This document shows, piece by piece, positions 17,911 to 27,800 of a DNA stretch of 64,000 nt. The stretch lies in NCBI GenBank assembly GCA_963842125.1, contig CAWJFE010000005.1, positions 1,302,001 to 1,366,000 of the forward strand, in the 5' to 3' direction. The stretch comes from CAWCWK01 sp963842125 (GTDB lineage Bacteria > Pseudomonadota > Alphaproteobacteria > Rhizobiales > CAWCWK01). Every line of letters starts with the position of its first letter. Within the stretch, counting starts at the first letter, position 1. Made by a program: the position numbers and the translations under genes. The notes beneath the pieces were generated by a model that did not search any database, was not told where the DNA came from, and worked only from the letters and a program-made list of their open reading frames with translations.

Positions 17911-19444
17911 CGATCGATACCTCTTGGAGGCGCGGGCCATCACCAAGCGCTACGGAGAGACCGTGGCGAACGACGCCGTTGACCTTCTCGTCCGCCCAGG
18001 CTCGATCCACGCGCTTCTAGGCGAGAACGGCGCCGGCAAATCCACACTCGTCAAGATCCTCTACGGCGCGTTGCAGCCTGACGAAGGGGAGGTCCGCTGG
18101 CGGGGCGAGGCCGTTCACGTCGCGACCCCGGCGCAGGCGCGGGCCCTCGGCATCGGCATGGTGTTCCAGCACTTCTCGCTCTTCGACGCATTGACCGTGG
18201 CGGAGAACGTAGCTCTCGGCATGGACGACGCGCCGCGCAAGGTCTCGGCCCTCGACGACGCGATCCGGGAGGTCTCCGAGGCGTATCGCCTCCCGATCGA
18301 TCCGCGGCGCATGGTCGGCACTCTTTCGGCCGGCGAGAAACAGCGAATCGAAATCGTACGGTGCCTTCTTCAGAAGCCTTCGCTCCTGATCATGGATGAG
18401 CCGACCTCCGTGCTGACTGCGCAGGAGGCGGACAACCTCTTCGTCACACTCCGCCAGCTCGCCGCATCGGGCTGTTCAGTCCTCTACATCAGCCACCGTC
18501 TTCAGGAGGTGCTCGATCTCTGCGATGATGGCACGATCTTGCGAGGCGGACGAACCGTCGCGCAGGTCGATATACAAAATGAAACTCCGAAGAGCCTCGC
18601 CGTCGGCATGATGGGTGCCGGCGTCGACGATCTCGTCAAAGGCGCGAAGAACCCGGGCGGTGTCCTTCGGCTCTCCGTGGCGAACCTCACCGTACCGCCC
18701 CTCACGCCATTCAGCCCCCCGCTCGAGGAAGTCGATCTGCAGGTCCAGGGCGGCGAGATCGTCGCCATCGCCGGGCTCGCCGGTAGCGGCCAAAGCGAAC
18801 TCTTCGCCGCGCTCTCCGGCGAACTCACGGTCGAGCAGAGAATGATCTCCATCGACGGAGAGTTGCTTGGCGATCGCGGGATCACCCATCGCCGCCGCTG
18901 CGGTGCGGCTTTCGTTCCGGAGGATCGTCTGGGTCATGCGGCCGTGCCGGACATGCCTCTAAGCCAGAACGTCGTGCTGAGCCGCCACGCGACCGACAAT
19001 GTCGCGACAGCGGGGCTCGTCCGATGGAGCCTTGCCCGTCGGCGGTCGGACGAAATAGGCGATACGTTCGACGTGAGGCGTGGACGCGGCGATCCGCTGG
19101 CATCGAGCCTCTCCGGCGGCAACCTGCAGAAGTTCGTCGTGGGTCGCGAGATCGGCACGGTGCCGAGCGTTCTCGTCGTCAACCAACCCACCTGGGGCGT
19201 GGACGCCGGCGCAGCCCGCACAATTCGGCAGGCGCTGATCGAGATGGCGCAGCAGGGCGCGGCGGTCGTCATCATCAGTCAGGATCTCGACGAGGTGTTC
19301 GAGATCGCAGACCGTATCGGCGTTCTCCACCACGGGCGTCTCTCGCGGCTCTACCCGACGGCGGCGATGACGGCCGAACGCCTCGGTCTTCTCATGGGGG
19401 GCATGACCCCCGAAGAGGACGTCGTCCCGGCGCTGACGGCATGA
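17900..19444 (+). CDS. ABC transporter ATP-binding protein (nucleoside/purine importer, double ATPase)
   Basis: Energy-coupling subunit of a BMP-type ABC importer, 514 residues with two ATPase halves in one chain. The first has Walker A GENGAGKST (41-49), signature LSAGEKQR and Walker B LLIMDEPT. The second has a degenerate Walker A (AGLAGSGQSE) but a good signature, LSGGNLQKF, as in RbsA- and NupO-like proteins. The start is a GTG at 17900 inside xdhC. It overlaps the permease gene by 4 bases (ATGA). Position behind xdhABC suggests a purine base or nucleoside as substrate. Confidence 0.9.
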   Translation: MSVDDRYLLEARAITKRYGETVANDAVDLLVRPGSIHALLGENGAGKSTLVKILYGALQPDEGEVRWRGEAVHVATPAQARALGIGMVFQHFSLFDALTVAENVALGMDDAPRKVSALDDAIREVSEAYRLPIDPRRMVGTLSAGEKQRIEIVRCLLQKPSLLIMDEPTSVLTAQEADNLFVTLRQLAASGCSVLYISHRLQEVLDLCDDGTILRGGRTVAQVDIQNETPKSLAVGMMGAGVDDLVKGAKNPGGVLRLSVANLTVPPLTPFSPPLEEVDLQVQGGEIVAIAGLAGSGQSELFAALSGELTVEQRMISIDGELLGDRGITHRRRCGAAFVPEDRLGHAAVPDMPLSQNVVLSRHATDNVATAGLVRWSLARRRSDEIGDTFDVRRGRGDPLASSLSGGNLQKFVVGREIGTVPSVLVVNQPTWGVDAGAARTIRQALIEMAQQGAAVVIISQDLDEVFEIADRIGVLHHGRLSRLYPTAAMTAERLGLLMGGMTPEEDVVPALTA

Positions 19445-20517
19445 GGCTCGAACTTCGAAGGCGCACCGCGCCGAGTCGCACGATGGTCATCCTATCGCCC
19501 GTCATCGCCTTCGCGTTGACCCTGATGACCGGCCTCGCGATCTTCGGCATCTATACCGAGGACAGTCTGCAGGCGCTCTACGTCTACTTCGTTTCGCCGC
19601 TGACGACCTCTTATGGCCGGGAGGAACTGCTGGTCAAAGCCTCGCCGCTCATCATGATCGGCGTTGGTCTCGCCCTCTGTTTTCGCGCCAACGCGTGGAA
19701 TATCGGTGCCGAGGGACAGCTCGCGATCGGCGGACTGGTCGGCGGCGCCGTCGCACTGTGGCTCGGCGATTGGGATTCACCGTTCGTCCTGCCTATGGTC
19801 CTTGCCGCCGGCGCACTCGGCGGTGCGGCTTGGGCGATGATCCCGGCCCTCTTGAAGGTCCGCTTCAAGGCCAGCGAAATCCTCACCAGCCTGATGCTGG
19901 TCTACGTGGCGCAATACCTTCTCGACTATATGGTGCGCGGCCCGTTGCGCGATCCGGACGGTTTCAATTTTCCCGAATCGGCCCTCCTTTCGCCCTCCGC
20001 GACACTCCCGATCCTATTCGATATGGGTCGCCTTCATATCGGCCTCGTCCTCGCACTGATCTTGGCGATCGTCGGCACGTTCTATCTCTTCCGCACAATC
20101 GGCGGCTTCGAGATCCGCGTTTCGGGGCAGGCTCCGCGGGCGGCGGGCTTCGGCGGCTTCAGCAATGCACGCGTCGTCATCACCGTCTTCGCCTTCAGCG
20201 GCGCGCTCGCCGGTCTGGCAGGCGTCGCGGAGGTGGCCGGACCGATTGGACAGCTGCTGCCGAGCATTTCGCCCGGCTACGGCTTCACCGCCATCATCGT
20301 CGCCTTCCTAGGACGCCTACACCCGATTGGCGTGGTCCTCGCAGCCCTACTGCTTGCGCTTTCCTATCTCGGCGGCGAGGCGGCGCAGATCTCGCTCGGC
20401 CTGCCGCGCAACGTGAGCCAGGTCATGCAGGGCGTACTGCTGTTCTGGGTCTTGGCCTGCGACACCTTCATCGTCTATCGCCCGACGATAGCCTCCCGCG
20501 TGGCGAGACCGGCATGA
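19441..20517 (+). CDS. ABC transporter permease, BMP/nucleoside type, subunit 1
   Basis: Integral membrane subunit of 358 residues with about ten hydrophobic helices. The conserved CFRANAWNIGAEGQLAIGGL is the BPD_transp_2 signature of sugar and nucleoside importers. The start at 19441 uses an ATGA overlap with the ATPase gene. The alternative longer frame upstream runs antiparallel to real protein sequence and is discarded. It overlaps the second permease by 4 bases. Confidence 0.9.
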   Translation: MRLELRRRTAPSRTMVILSPVIAFALTLMTGLAIFGIYTEDSLQALYVYFVSPLTTSYGREELLVKASPLIMIGVGLALCFRANAWNIGAEGQLAIGGLVGGAVALWLGDWDSPFVLPMVLAAGALGGAAWAMIPALLKVRFKASEILTSLMLVYVAQYLLDYMVRGPLRDPDGFNFPESALLSPSATLPILFDMGRLHIGLVLALILAIVGTFYLFRTIGGFEIRVSGQAPRAAGFGGFSNARVVITVFAFSGALAGLAGVAEVAGPIGQLLPSISPGYGFTAIIVAFLGRLHPIGVVLAALLLALSYLGGEAAQISLGLPRNVSQVMQGVLLFWVLACDTFIVYRPTIASRVARPA

Positions 20518-21434
20518 CCGCCTTCGAAGCTATCCTCCTCACCGTCGTCACCGCATCGACACCGCTTCTCTTCGCTGCCTTGGGCGAACTCGTCGTCGAA
20601 CGATCAGGCGTGTTGAACCTCGGTGTCGAGGGCATGATGGCGGTCGGCGCCGTCACCGGCTTCATCGTCGCGCTGACGACTGAAAGTCAGGTGCTGGGTG
20701 TGCTGGCATCGGGGATGGCGGGGCTCTCGCTCAGCTTCCTCTTTGCCGTTCTCGTTCTCGGTCTCGGTATCAATCAGGTCGCCTCGGGCCTCGCACTGAC
20801 CCTTCTCGGATTAGGGCTCAGCGGCCTCGCTGGCGCGGGCTTCGTCGGCCGCAACCTGTCCGCCATGCCGCAGATCGACATTCCGATCCTCACCGATTTA
20901 CCCATCGTCGGCGCCCTCCTCTTTGGGCAGAACGTCCTCGTCTACCTGTCCCTCGCGCTGGTGGCGGGACTGGCCTGGTTCATCGATCGAACCCGCCAGG
21001 GCCTTCTCCTGCGAGCCGTGGGCGACGACCACAACTCGGCCCATACGCTGGGCCACCCCGTCATCAGGATACGCCTCACCGCCATACTCTTCGGCGGTTT
21101 CTGCGCCGGCATCGGCGGCGGCTATCTCTCGCTCGCTTATACGCCGTTATGGACGGAAGGCATGGTCGCGGGCCGAGGCTGGATCGCTGTCGCACTTGTG
21201 GTGTTCGCGTCGTGGAGACCCTGGCGGGTGCTGCTGGGCGCCTATCTCTTTGGCTCCGTCTCCATTCTCCAATTGCACAGCCAGGCTTTAGGGCTCGGCA
21301 TCCCGTCGCAATTTCTCTCGAGCTTACCCTATCTCGCGACCGTCGTCGTTCTCGTGGTCATCGGGCGTGACAGTTTGCGGACGGCTCGCAACACACCAGC
21401 CTGCCTTGGGATACCGTTCGTGCCTACACGCTAG
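20514..21434 (+). CDS. ABC transporter permease, BMP/nucleoside type, subunit 2
   Basis: Second membrane subunit, 306 residues. It contains SGVLNLGVEGMMAVGAVTGF, the partner form of the permease signature, plus GINQVASGLALTLLGLGLSGL. It starts at an ATGA overlap at 20514. With the first permease it should form the heterodimeric channel. A 119-base gap with two hairpins separates it from the substrate-binding protein gene. Confidence 0.9.
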   Translation: MTAFEAILLTVVTASTPLLFAALGELVVERSGVLNLGVEGMMAVGAVTGFIVALTTESQVLGVLASGMAGLSLSFLFAVLVLGLGINQVASGLALTLLGLGLSGLAGAGFVGRNLSAMPQIDIPILTDLPIVGALLFGQNVLVYLSLALVAGLAWFIDRTRQGLLLRAVGDDHNSAHTLGHPVIRIRLTAILFGGFCAGIGGGYLSLAYTPLWTEGMVAGRGWIAVALVVFASWRPWRVLLGAYLFGSVSILQLHSQALGLGIPSQFLSSLPYLATVVVLVVIGRDSLRTARNTPACLGIPFVPTR

Positions 21435-21463
21435 GCAACTGCTCGGTCATTGACCGGAGTTGC
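21435..21463 (+). other. Stem-loop directly after the permease stop codon
   Basis: GCAACT pairs with AGTTGC and the inner CGGTCA pairs with TGACCG, giving an interrupted stem of 12 base pairs. It begins on the base after the TAG at 21432-21434. No T run follows, so it is more likely an RNA-processing or decay barrier, or a weak attenuator, than a classical terminator. It may help set substrate-binding protein mRNA above permease mRNA. Confidence 0.4.
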
Positions 21464-21500
21464 ATCAACCCTTCCTGCATGCTCCGCTTGTGTGCAGGTT

Positions 21501-21520
21501 CGCGCACTGCATAGTGCGCG
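21501..21520 (+). other. Perfect 8-bp stem-loop upstream of the BMP gene
   Basis: CGCGCACT and AGTGCGCG flank the loop GCAT, forming a perfect inverted repeat 34 bases before the start codon at 21554. It could be an RNA hairpin at the 5' end of a processed message or a dimeric operator. Position and symmetry are seen; function is inferred. Confidence 0.4.
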
Positions 21521-21553
21521 CCATTGCTTATGAAGATCTGGGGAGCAAATGAT

Positions 21554-22618
21554 ATGAAAGCATTTTTAAGCGCGGTGGCTCTCGCGGCCTTGATGACCGC
21601 GCCGGCCCTCGCACAGGACGAACCGCTCAAGGTCGGCTTCGTCTATGTCGGCCCGGTCGGCGACAATGGCTGGACCTTCCAGCACAATGAAGGCCGCCTT
21701 GCCGTCGAGGAAGAGTTTGGCGATCGTGTCGAGACGAGCTTCGTCGAGAACGTAGCCGAGAGTTCCGATTCCGAGCGCGTCATCCGCCAGATGGCAGAGA
21801 GTGGCCACGACCTCATCTTCACGACCTCGTTCGGCTTCATGAACCCGACCGTGAAGGTCGCCGCCCAGTTTCCGGACGTGAAGTTCGAGCACGCGACCGG
21901 CTACAAGCGCGCCGACAACGTCTCGACATACGCCGCGCGCTTCTATGAAGGGCGCTACATCATCGGCCAGATCGCCGGTGAGATCAGCGAGAGCGGTACG
22001 GTCGGCTACATCGCCTCCTACCCGATCCCGGAAGTTATCCGCGGCATCAACAGCTTCATGTTGGGCGCGCAGTCGGTGAATCCGGATATCGAGGTCAAGA
22101 TCATCTGGGTGAACTCCTGGTTCGACCCGGGCAAGGAGTCGGACGCTGCGAGCGCGCTCATCGATCAGGGTGCGGACGTGATCACCCAGCACACGGACTC
22201 TCCCGCGCCAATGCAGGTTGCCGAGCGGCGCGGTGTGAAGGCATTCGGCCAGGCTTCCGACATGGCCGAGTTCGGCCCTACCGCTCAGGTGACGTCGATC
22301 ATCGACGACTGGTCGCCCTACTACATCGCCCGCGTGAACGCCGCGCTTGACGGGACGTGGACGTCGACCGACACTTGGGGTGGTCTGGCTGACGGCGAGG
22401 TCGTAATGGCCGAGTACGCCAACATCCCCGCTGATGTCGCGGAACGCGCGGCGGCCACGGAAGAGGCGATCCGGTCGGGCGAGCTCCACCCCTTCGCCGG
22501 ACCGATTACCAATCAGGCAGGCGAAGAAGTCGTTGCGGAAGGAGAAGTCCTCTCCGACGGCGATCTCCTCGGAATGAACTATTACGTCGCCGGCATCGAC
22601 GACAGCGTGCCGAACTAG
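21554..22618 (+). CDS. BMP-family ABC transporter substrate-binding protein
   Basis: Periplasmic binding protein of 354 residues for the importer encoded just upstream. The start at 21554, after a GGGGAGC ribosome binding site, gives a signal peptide cleaved near ALAQ (about residue 20). No lipobox cysteine is present, so the product is soluble and periplasmic. Characteristic BMP blocks are VYVGPVGDNGWT, FTTSFGFM, ATGYKRADNVSTYAARFYEGRY and ITQHTDSPA. The family includes PnrA/BmpA nucleoside receptors, and the xdh operon context supports a purine ligand. An in-frame ATG at 21524 would put ten extra residues before the signal peptide. Confidence 0.9.
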   Translation: MKAFLSAVALAALMTAPALAQDEPLKVGFVYVGPVGDNGWTFQHNEGRLAVEEEFGDRVETSFVENVAESSDSERVIRQMAESGHDLIFTTSFGFMNPTVKVAAQFPDVKFEHATGYKRADNVSTYAARFYEGRYIIGQIAGEISESGTVGYIASYPIPEVIRGINSFMLGAQSVNPDIEVKIIWVNSWFDPGKESDAASALIDQGADVITQHTDSPAPMQVAERRGVKAFGQASDMAEFGPTAQVTSIIDDWSPYYIARVNAALDGTWTSTDTWGGLADGEVVMAEYANIPADVAERAAATEEAIRSGELHPFAGPITNQAGEEVVAEGEVLSDGDLLGMNYYVAGIDDSVPN

Positions 22619-22656
22619 GCCACGTCCTCAAAGAGCCTCTACGATGTCGAGATGGG

Positions 22657-22686
22657 AAGGCCGGGTTCATCGCCCGGCCTTTTTTT
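22657..22686 (+). terminator. Rho-independent terminator of the purine operon
   Basis: Stem AAGGCCGGG/CCCGGCCTT with loop TTCATCG, followed by T residues to 22686. It lies 39 bases after the BMP stop codon and 27 bases before the end of glgB. It terminates the plus-strand purine operon and may also stop minus-strand glgB transcription less efficiently. Confidence 0.9.
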
Positions 22687-22712
22687 GTCCGTCCTGGGCG
22701 CTGTTCGCGAAT

Positions 22713-24890
22713 CTAAGCGTCGCGCCGCAAGATGAGGGTAGCCAGTGGTGGCAGGGTGACTTCGATCGAATGGTCACGCCCGCCCCAGGGCACCTCCTGA
22801 GACTGGACGCCGCCCATCAGCCCTACATTCGAGCCTCCATAGGCGGCGGCGTCCGTATTGATGCGCTCGGCATAGTAACCCGGTATCGGAACGCCGATGC
22901 GATAGGGCCGCACCAAAGGCGTGAAGTTACAGATCACGACCGCTAAGTCGTCCCACGCCGCGCCGCGCCGCAGGAAGGCCAGCACGCTGTTCTCCGCGTC
23001 GCCGCCTTCCAGCCATTCGAAGCCCTCGCTTTCGCAATCCTTCTCATGGAGCGCGGGCACATTCCGGTAGGCTTCGTTTAGGTCAGCGACGAGAGACTGC
23101 ACGCCGAGATGAAGGGGATCGTCGAGGAGGTGCCAGTCGAGCGACCGGCTTTCCGCCCACTCGCTCTGCTGCCCGAACTCGCAGCCCATGAAGAGGAGCT
23201 TCTTACCCGGATGGCTCCACATGAAGCCGTAATAGGCCCGCAGGTTCGCGAACTTCTGCCATCGATCGCCGGGCATCTTCTCCAGCATCGATCCCTTGCC
23301 GTGGACGACCTCGTCATGGCTGATCGGCAGGACGAAATTCTCGGAGAAGGCGTAGACGAGGCTGAACGTAATGTCGTTGTGGTGGTGCCGCCGATAGACG
23401 GGATCCTTCGAGATGTACTGGAGCGAATCGTGCATCCAGCCCATGTTCCACTTGTAGCCGAACCCCAGCCCGCCGAGATAGGTCGGCTGCGAGACACCGG
23501 GCCAAGCCGTCGATTCCTCCGCGATCGTCATGATGCCGTCCGAGAAGCCGTAGGCTGTCTCGTTCATCGAGCGCATCAGGTCGATCGCCTCGAGATTCTC
23601 CCGTCCGCCATATTGGTTCGGGATCCACTCGTCCGCCTTGCGGGAGTAGTCGAGGTAGAGCATCGACGCGACGGCATCGACGCGGATGCCGTCGATATGG
23701 AACTTGTCGAGCCAGTATTTCGCGTTTCCGATCAGGAAGTTCGCGACTTCGCTTCGACCGAAATTGTAGATGAGGGTGTTCCAATCCTGATGGAAACCCT
23801 GCCGCGGATCGGCGTGCTCGTAGAGATGCGTGCCATCGAAGAGGCCGAGGCCATGCACGTCCGTGGGGAAATGGCCCGGCACCCAGTCGAGCAGGATGCC
23901 GATGCCGGCCTCGTGCAGCTCGTTGATCAGGAAGGCGAACTCGTCAGGCGTACCGTGCCGGGATGTCGGTGCGTAGAGACCGATGGGCTGATACCCCCAC
24001 GAGCCGTCGAACGGGTGCTCGCTGATCGGCAGGAACTCGACATGCGTGAAGCCGAGTTTCTGCACATAGGGAACGAGCGTCCGTGCGATCTCTTCGTAGG
24101 AGAGAAACGAGCCGTCATGCCCGCGCCGCCAGGAGCCGAGATGGATCTCGTAGATCGAGATCGGCGCGTTCCGTTTGGTCGCGACATCGCGCGCACCCAT
24201 CCAGCTATCGTCGCGCCAAATGGGTTCGGGTAGGCCGTGGGCGATGGAGGCGGTCGAGGGGCGCATCTCGGCCTGGAACGCCATCGGGTCTGACTTCAAG
24301 GGCAGGAGATGCCCTTGCGCCCCGATCACCTCGAACTTGTAGCGGTCGCCTCGCGAGACGTGGGGTATGAAAAGCTCCCAGACGCCCGCTTCCGGCCGTC
24401 TGCGCATCGGATGCCGTCTGCCATCCCAGGCGTTGAAGTCTCCGACGACGCTGACGCGCTTCGCGTTCGGCGCCCATACCGCGAAGGTGAAGCCCACCAC
24501 CCCGTCCATCGTGACGGGATGTGCGCCGAGAAGCTTGTAGAGGGCCTCGTGCTCGCCATCGCGAAACTGGTGTAAGGCTTCGGCGCTCAGGATCGTGCCG
24601 AACCGGTAGGGGTCCTCGAGATCGACCGTTCCACTCGGGAACGTGGCTCTCAATCGGTAACGTTCAGGGGCAGCCGACAGCGTAGCCTCATAGATCCCCT
24701 CGGGCAGTGCGCGCTCCATCTCGCCCAACGTCTTGCCCGCGTGGTCGATAACGGTGACGGAGAGGGCGTCAGGCAGCATGGTGCGCACGGTAGATCCGTG
24801 CGGGCCCAGCACGGCAAACGGATCGCCATGCGTACCTTCGGCCACGGCTTCTAGCGCACGCCTCAACTCGGGCGTCCAATGGTCGGTCAT
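22713..24890 (-). CDS. glgB: 1,4-alpha-glucan branching enzyme
   Basis: Transfers alpha-1,4 chains to form alpha-1,6 branches in glycogen. The protein has 725 residues, the full bacterial length, with two N-terminal carbohydrate-binding modules (CBM48 around residues 120-220) before the GH13 barrel. Catalytic residues are visible: nucleophile Asp in DGIRVDAVASMLY near 400, acid Glu in IAEESTAWP near 457 and Asp in ISHDEVVHGKGSM near 527. It is the last gene of the six-gene operon, and its ATG overlaps the treS-mak stop by 4 bases. Here it probably branches the linear glucan made by GlgE. Confidence 0.97.
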   Translation of the reverse strand: MTDHWTPELRRALEAVAEGTHGDPFAVLGPHGSTVRTMLPDALSVTVIDHAGKTLGEMERALPEGIYEATLSAAPERYRLRATFPSGTVDLEDPYRFGTILSAEALHQFRDGEHEALYKLLGAHPVTMDGVVGFTFAVWAPNAKRVSVVGDFNAWDGRRHPMRRRPEAGVWELFIPHVSRGDRYKFEVIGAQGHLLPLKSDPMAFQAEMRPSTASIAHGLPEPIWRDDSWMGARDVATKRNAPISIYEIHLGSWRRGHDGSFLSYEEIARTLVPYVQKLGFTHVEFLPISEHPFDGSWGYQPIGLYAPTSRHGTPDEFAFLINELHEAGIGILLDWVPGHFPTDVHGLGLFDGTHLYEHADPRQGFHQDWNTLIYNFGRSEVANFLIGNAKYWLDKFHIDGIRVDAVASMLYLDYSRKADEWIPNQYGGRENLEAIDLMRSMNETAYGFSDGIMTIAEESTAWPGVSQPTYLGGLGFGYKWNMGWMHDSLQYISKDPVYRRHHHNDITFSLVYAFSENFVLPISHDEVVHGKGSMLEKMPGDRWQKFANLRAYYGFMWSHPGKKLLFMGCEFGQQSEWAESRSLDWHLLDDPLHLGVQSLVADLNEAYRNVPALHEKDCESEGFEWLEGGDAENSVLAFLRRGAAWDDLAVVICNFTPLVRPYRIGVPIPGYYAERINTDAAAYGGSNVGLMGGVQSQEVPWGGRDHSIEVTLPPLATLILRRDA

Positions 24891-27800
24891 GGATGGTCCT
24901 CGCCGGCGTCGGCCGACTTTGCGGGTCCGGATAGGATATCGAGCACGCCTTGTAGCGGAATGCCGATCCAGTCGGGCCGGTTCTCCGCTTCGTAGGCGAT
25001 TTCGTAAAGTGCCTTTTCGAGGACGAAGGCGTCGATCGTGACCTTCTCCCGGTCTGCGGACGACGCGACGCGGCTTCCCTCGATCGCCGCCTTGTAGGCA
25101 GAGAGGAACTTGGCGCTAGCGCGGCTCTGCCATTCAGACAGCGCAGTCTTGAGCCAGTCCGCCTCGTCGGGACGCGCCGTCGTCATATCGGACAGGATCG
25201 TCGCGGCGGCGTAGTCGAACGAGCGGAGCATTCCCGCCACGTCCTTGTAGGGCGAGCGCTTCGCGCGGCGCTCGTCGCCCGATTTCGCGGGTTCGCCCTC
25301 GAAGTCGAGCAGGTGGACGTCGTCCTGAACGATGAGGATCTGACCGAGATGGTAGTCCCCATGAACGCGCGTCAGGAGCAGCGTGTCGAATGCCGATACG
25401 GCATCGAACCTCGCGGCGATGTCGTCGCGCTGGGCCAGCACGCGGTCTGCGAGCGCGCCGCTCTCCTCGTCGAGGTTGCCACGAACCTTGGCGAGAAGGT
25501 CGAGGCTCGTCTCCGCCTGCGACCGCATACCGGAGACGATCTCTGCGACATCGTCCTGCGTCGCCTCCACGGGTCCGAAGGCCTCGTCTTCTGTCGGAGC
25601 CGCCAGGAGCGCATGAAGCTCTCCCGTTCGCCGGCCGATCGCCTCGGCGTAGACATCGTAGGTCGCAAGCGGCACGTCGGCGGCGTCCGGCAGGTCGAGC
25701 TCGCGTTTGACCGCGTCGATCGTGTATCGCCAACCGTCGCCCTGGTTTCTGACAAACGCCTGCAGCGTAGCGAGGGCCGTCACCGTGCCGTCGTCGGCCA
25801 CCTGCTCCATCGTTCCGTAGAGCGTCGGCGTATTGGCGTAGCCGTTCTCGGTCAGGTAACGGCCCATCTCGATCTCGGGGTGGAGGCCGTTTTCGAGGCG
25901 ACGGTAGAACTTCAGGACGAAGGTATCGTCCATCAGTACGGACGTATTGCTCTGCTCGGCCGCGACCCGGCGGACTTCCATCGCGTCGGCCGCTTCAATA
26001 CCGTCCAATGTGCTCGACTTGGTGAAACGCAACTGGCCGGAGCCAAAGGGAACGCTGTCCTCGGCGCGCATCCGGCGCACGATGTCTGTTGCGAAGTCGG
26101 GCATCTCCGTCGCATCGACCAGATGGCCGACGGTGGCCATCTTGCGGATGTTGGCGAGGACGAAGGCGTCGAGGACGTCGTTCTTCCAATCTCCTGCGAG
26201 CGGTACGAAGTAGTCCGACTCCGATCCGCCGCCGCGTGTGAAGACGCGGGCGAGGACGACTTCGGTCTCGCCGCACTGGAGGACGGTCGTCTCGCTGAGC
26301 CGGGTTCGCGGTCGCCCGCCGCTCTTGGCGCCATACCACCGTTGGCGACGAACGAAGTCGGGCAGGACCTGGCTTTCGAACGCTGCGCGCTCGCGCCCGT
26401 CGACCACGCTCTTCAGCCCGTGCTGGGCTACGAGCGTGGACAGTGCTGGGGCCGGGGGTGGGAGGGCTTCGTGCCAGTCGGGCATCGCGGCCTCCTGGCT
26501 GAGGTGGAACCAGTAGAATCCGTAGGCCGGCAGCGTGAGAAGGTACGGCAGTTCACCCACGGGTGGGAACGCACTGTCGCCGACGAGCTCGACGGGAACA
26601 CGCCCTTCGAATTCGGCCAGGTCCAGCTCGACAGCCTGTGGGGAGCGCGAGAGGTTTGCTACGCAGAGGATAGCCTCGTTCTCGTCCTCGCGGATGTAGG
26701 CCAGCACCTTCCTGTTGCCGGGGTAGAGGAAGCGAAGCTCGCCGCGGCCGAAGACGCTGTGCCGATTACGAACGCCGATATGGCGCTTCACCCAGTTGAG
26801 GAGCGAAGACGGCGTGCGCTGCTGCTGCTCGACGTTGACCGCGTCGAAGCCGTAGATCGGGTCCTGGATCGCCGGCAGATAGAGGCGGTTCGGATCGGCA
26901 CGCGAGAAGCCGCCGTTTCGGTCGGGCGACCACTGCATCGGCGTGCGCACACCATCCCGGTCGCCGAGATAGATGTTGTCGCCCATGCCGATCTCATCGC
27001 CATAGTAGAGGCAGGGCGTGCCGGGCATCGTGAAGAGGAGGGAGTGAAGGAGTTCGATCTTGCGCCGGTCACCTTCCAGCAAGGGGGAGAGACGGCGGCG
27101 GATGCCGACATTGATGCGGGCCCTCTTGTCGGCGGCGTAGAAGCGCCAAAGATAGTCGCGCTCGTCGTCGGTCACCATTTCGAGCGTCAGCTCGTCATGG
27201 TTCCGCAGGAAGATCGACCACTGCGCCCCTTCCGGGATTTCCGGCGTCTGGCGCATGATGTCGGTGATGGGGTGCCGGTCTTCGCGCGCAACGGCCATGT
27301 ACATCCGCGGCATCAGCGGGAAATGGTAGGCCATGTGGCATTCGCGGCCGTTCTCGTCGTCGCCGAAATAGGTCGCCGTGTCTTCTGGCCACATGTTGGC
27401 TTCGGCGAGGAGCATCCGATCGGGATACTCGGCGTCGAGCGTCGCGCGGATCTGCTTCACCTTGTCGTGCGTTTCGGGCAGGTTCTCGCAGTTCGTGCCC
27501 TCGCGCTCGACGAGGTAGGGGATCGCGTCGAGCCGCAGGCCGTCGACGCCCATGTCGAGCCAGAAGCGCATGACGTCGAGCACCGCCTCCATCACCTTCG
27601 GATTGTCGAAGTTGAGGTCGGGCTGGTGGCTGAAGAAGCGGTGCCAGAAGAAGGCGTTGGCGACCGGGTCCCAGGTCCAGTTGGACGGCTCCGTATCGGT
27701 GAAGATTATGCGGGTCTGGTCGAACTTGTCGTCGGTGTCGGACCATACATAGTAGTCCCGCTCCGGGGAGCCGGCAGGCGCACTGCGCGCGGCCTGGAAC

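Noticed and set aside
18615..18845. Serine/arginine-rich short open frames such as this one across the window
   Set aside because: Typical of frame-shifted reading of GC-rich genes; no start signals or domains of their own.
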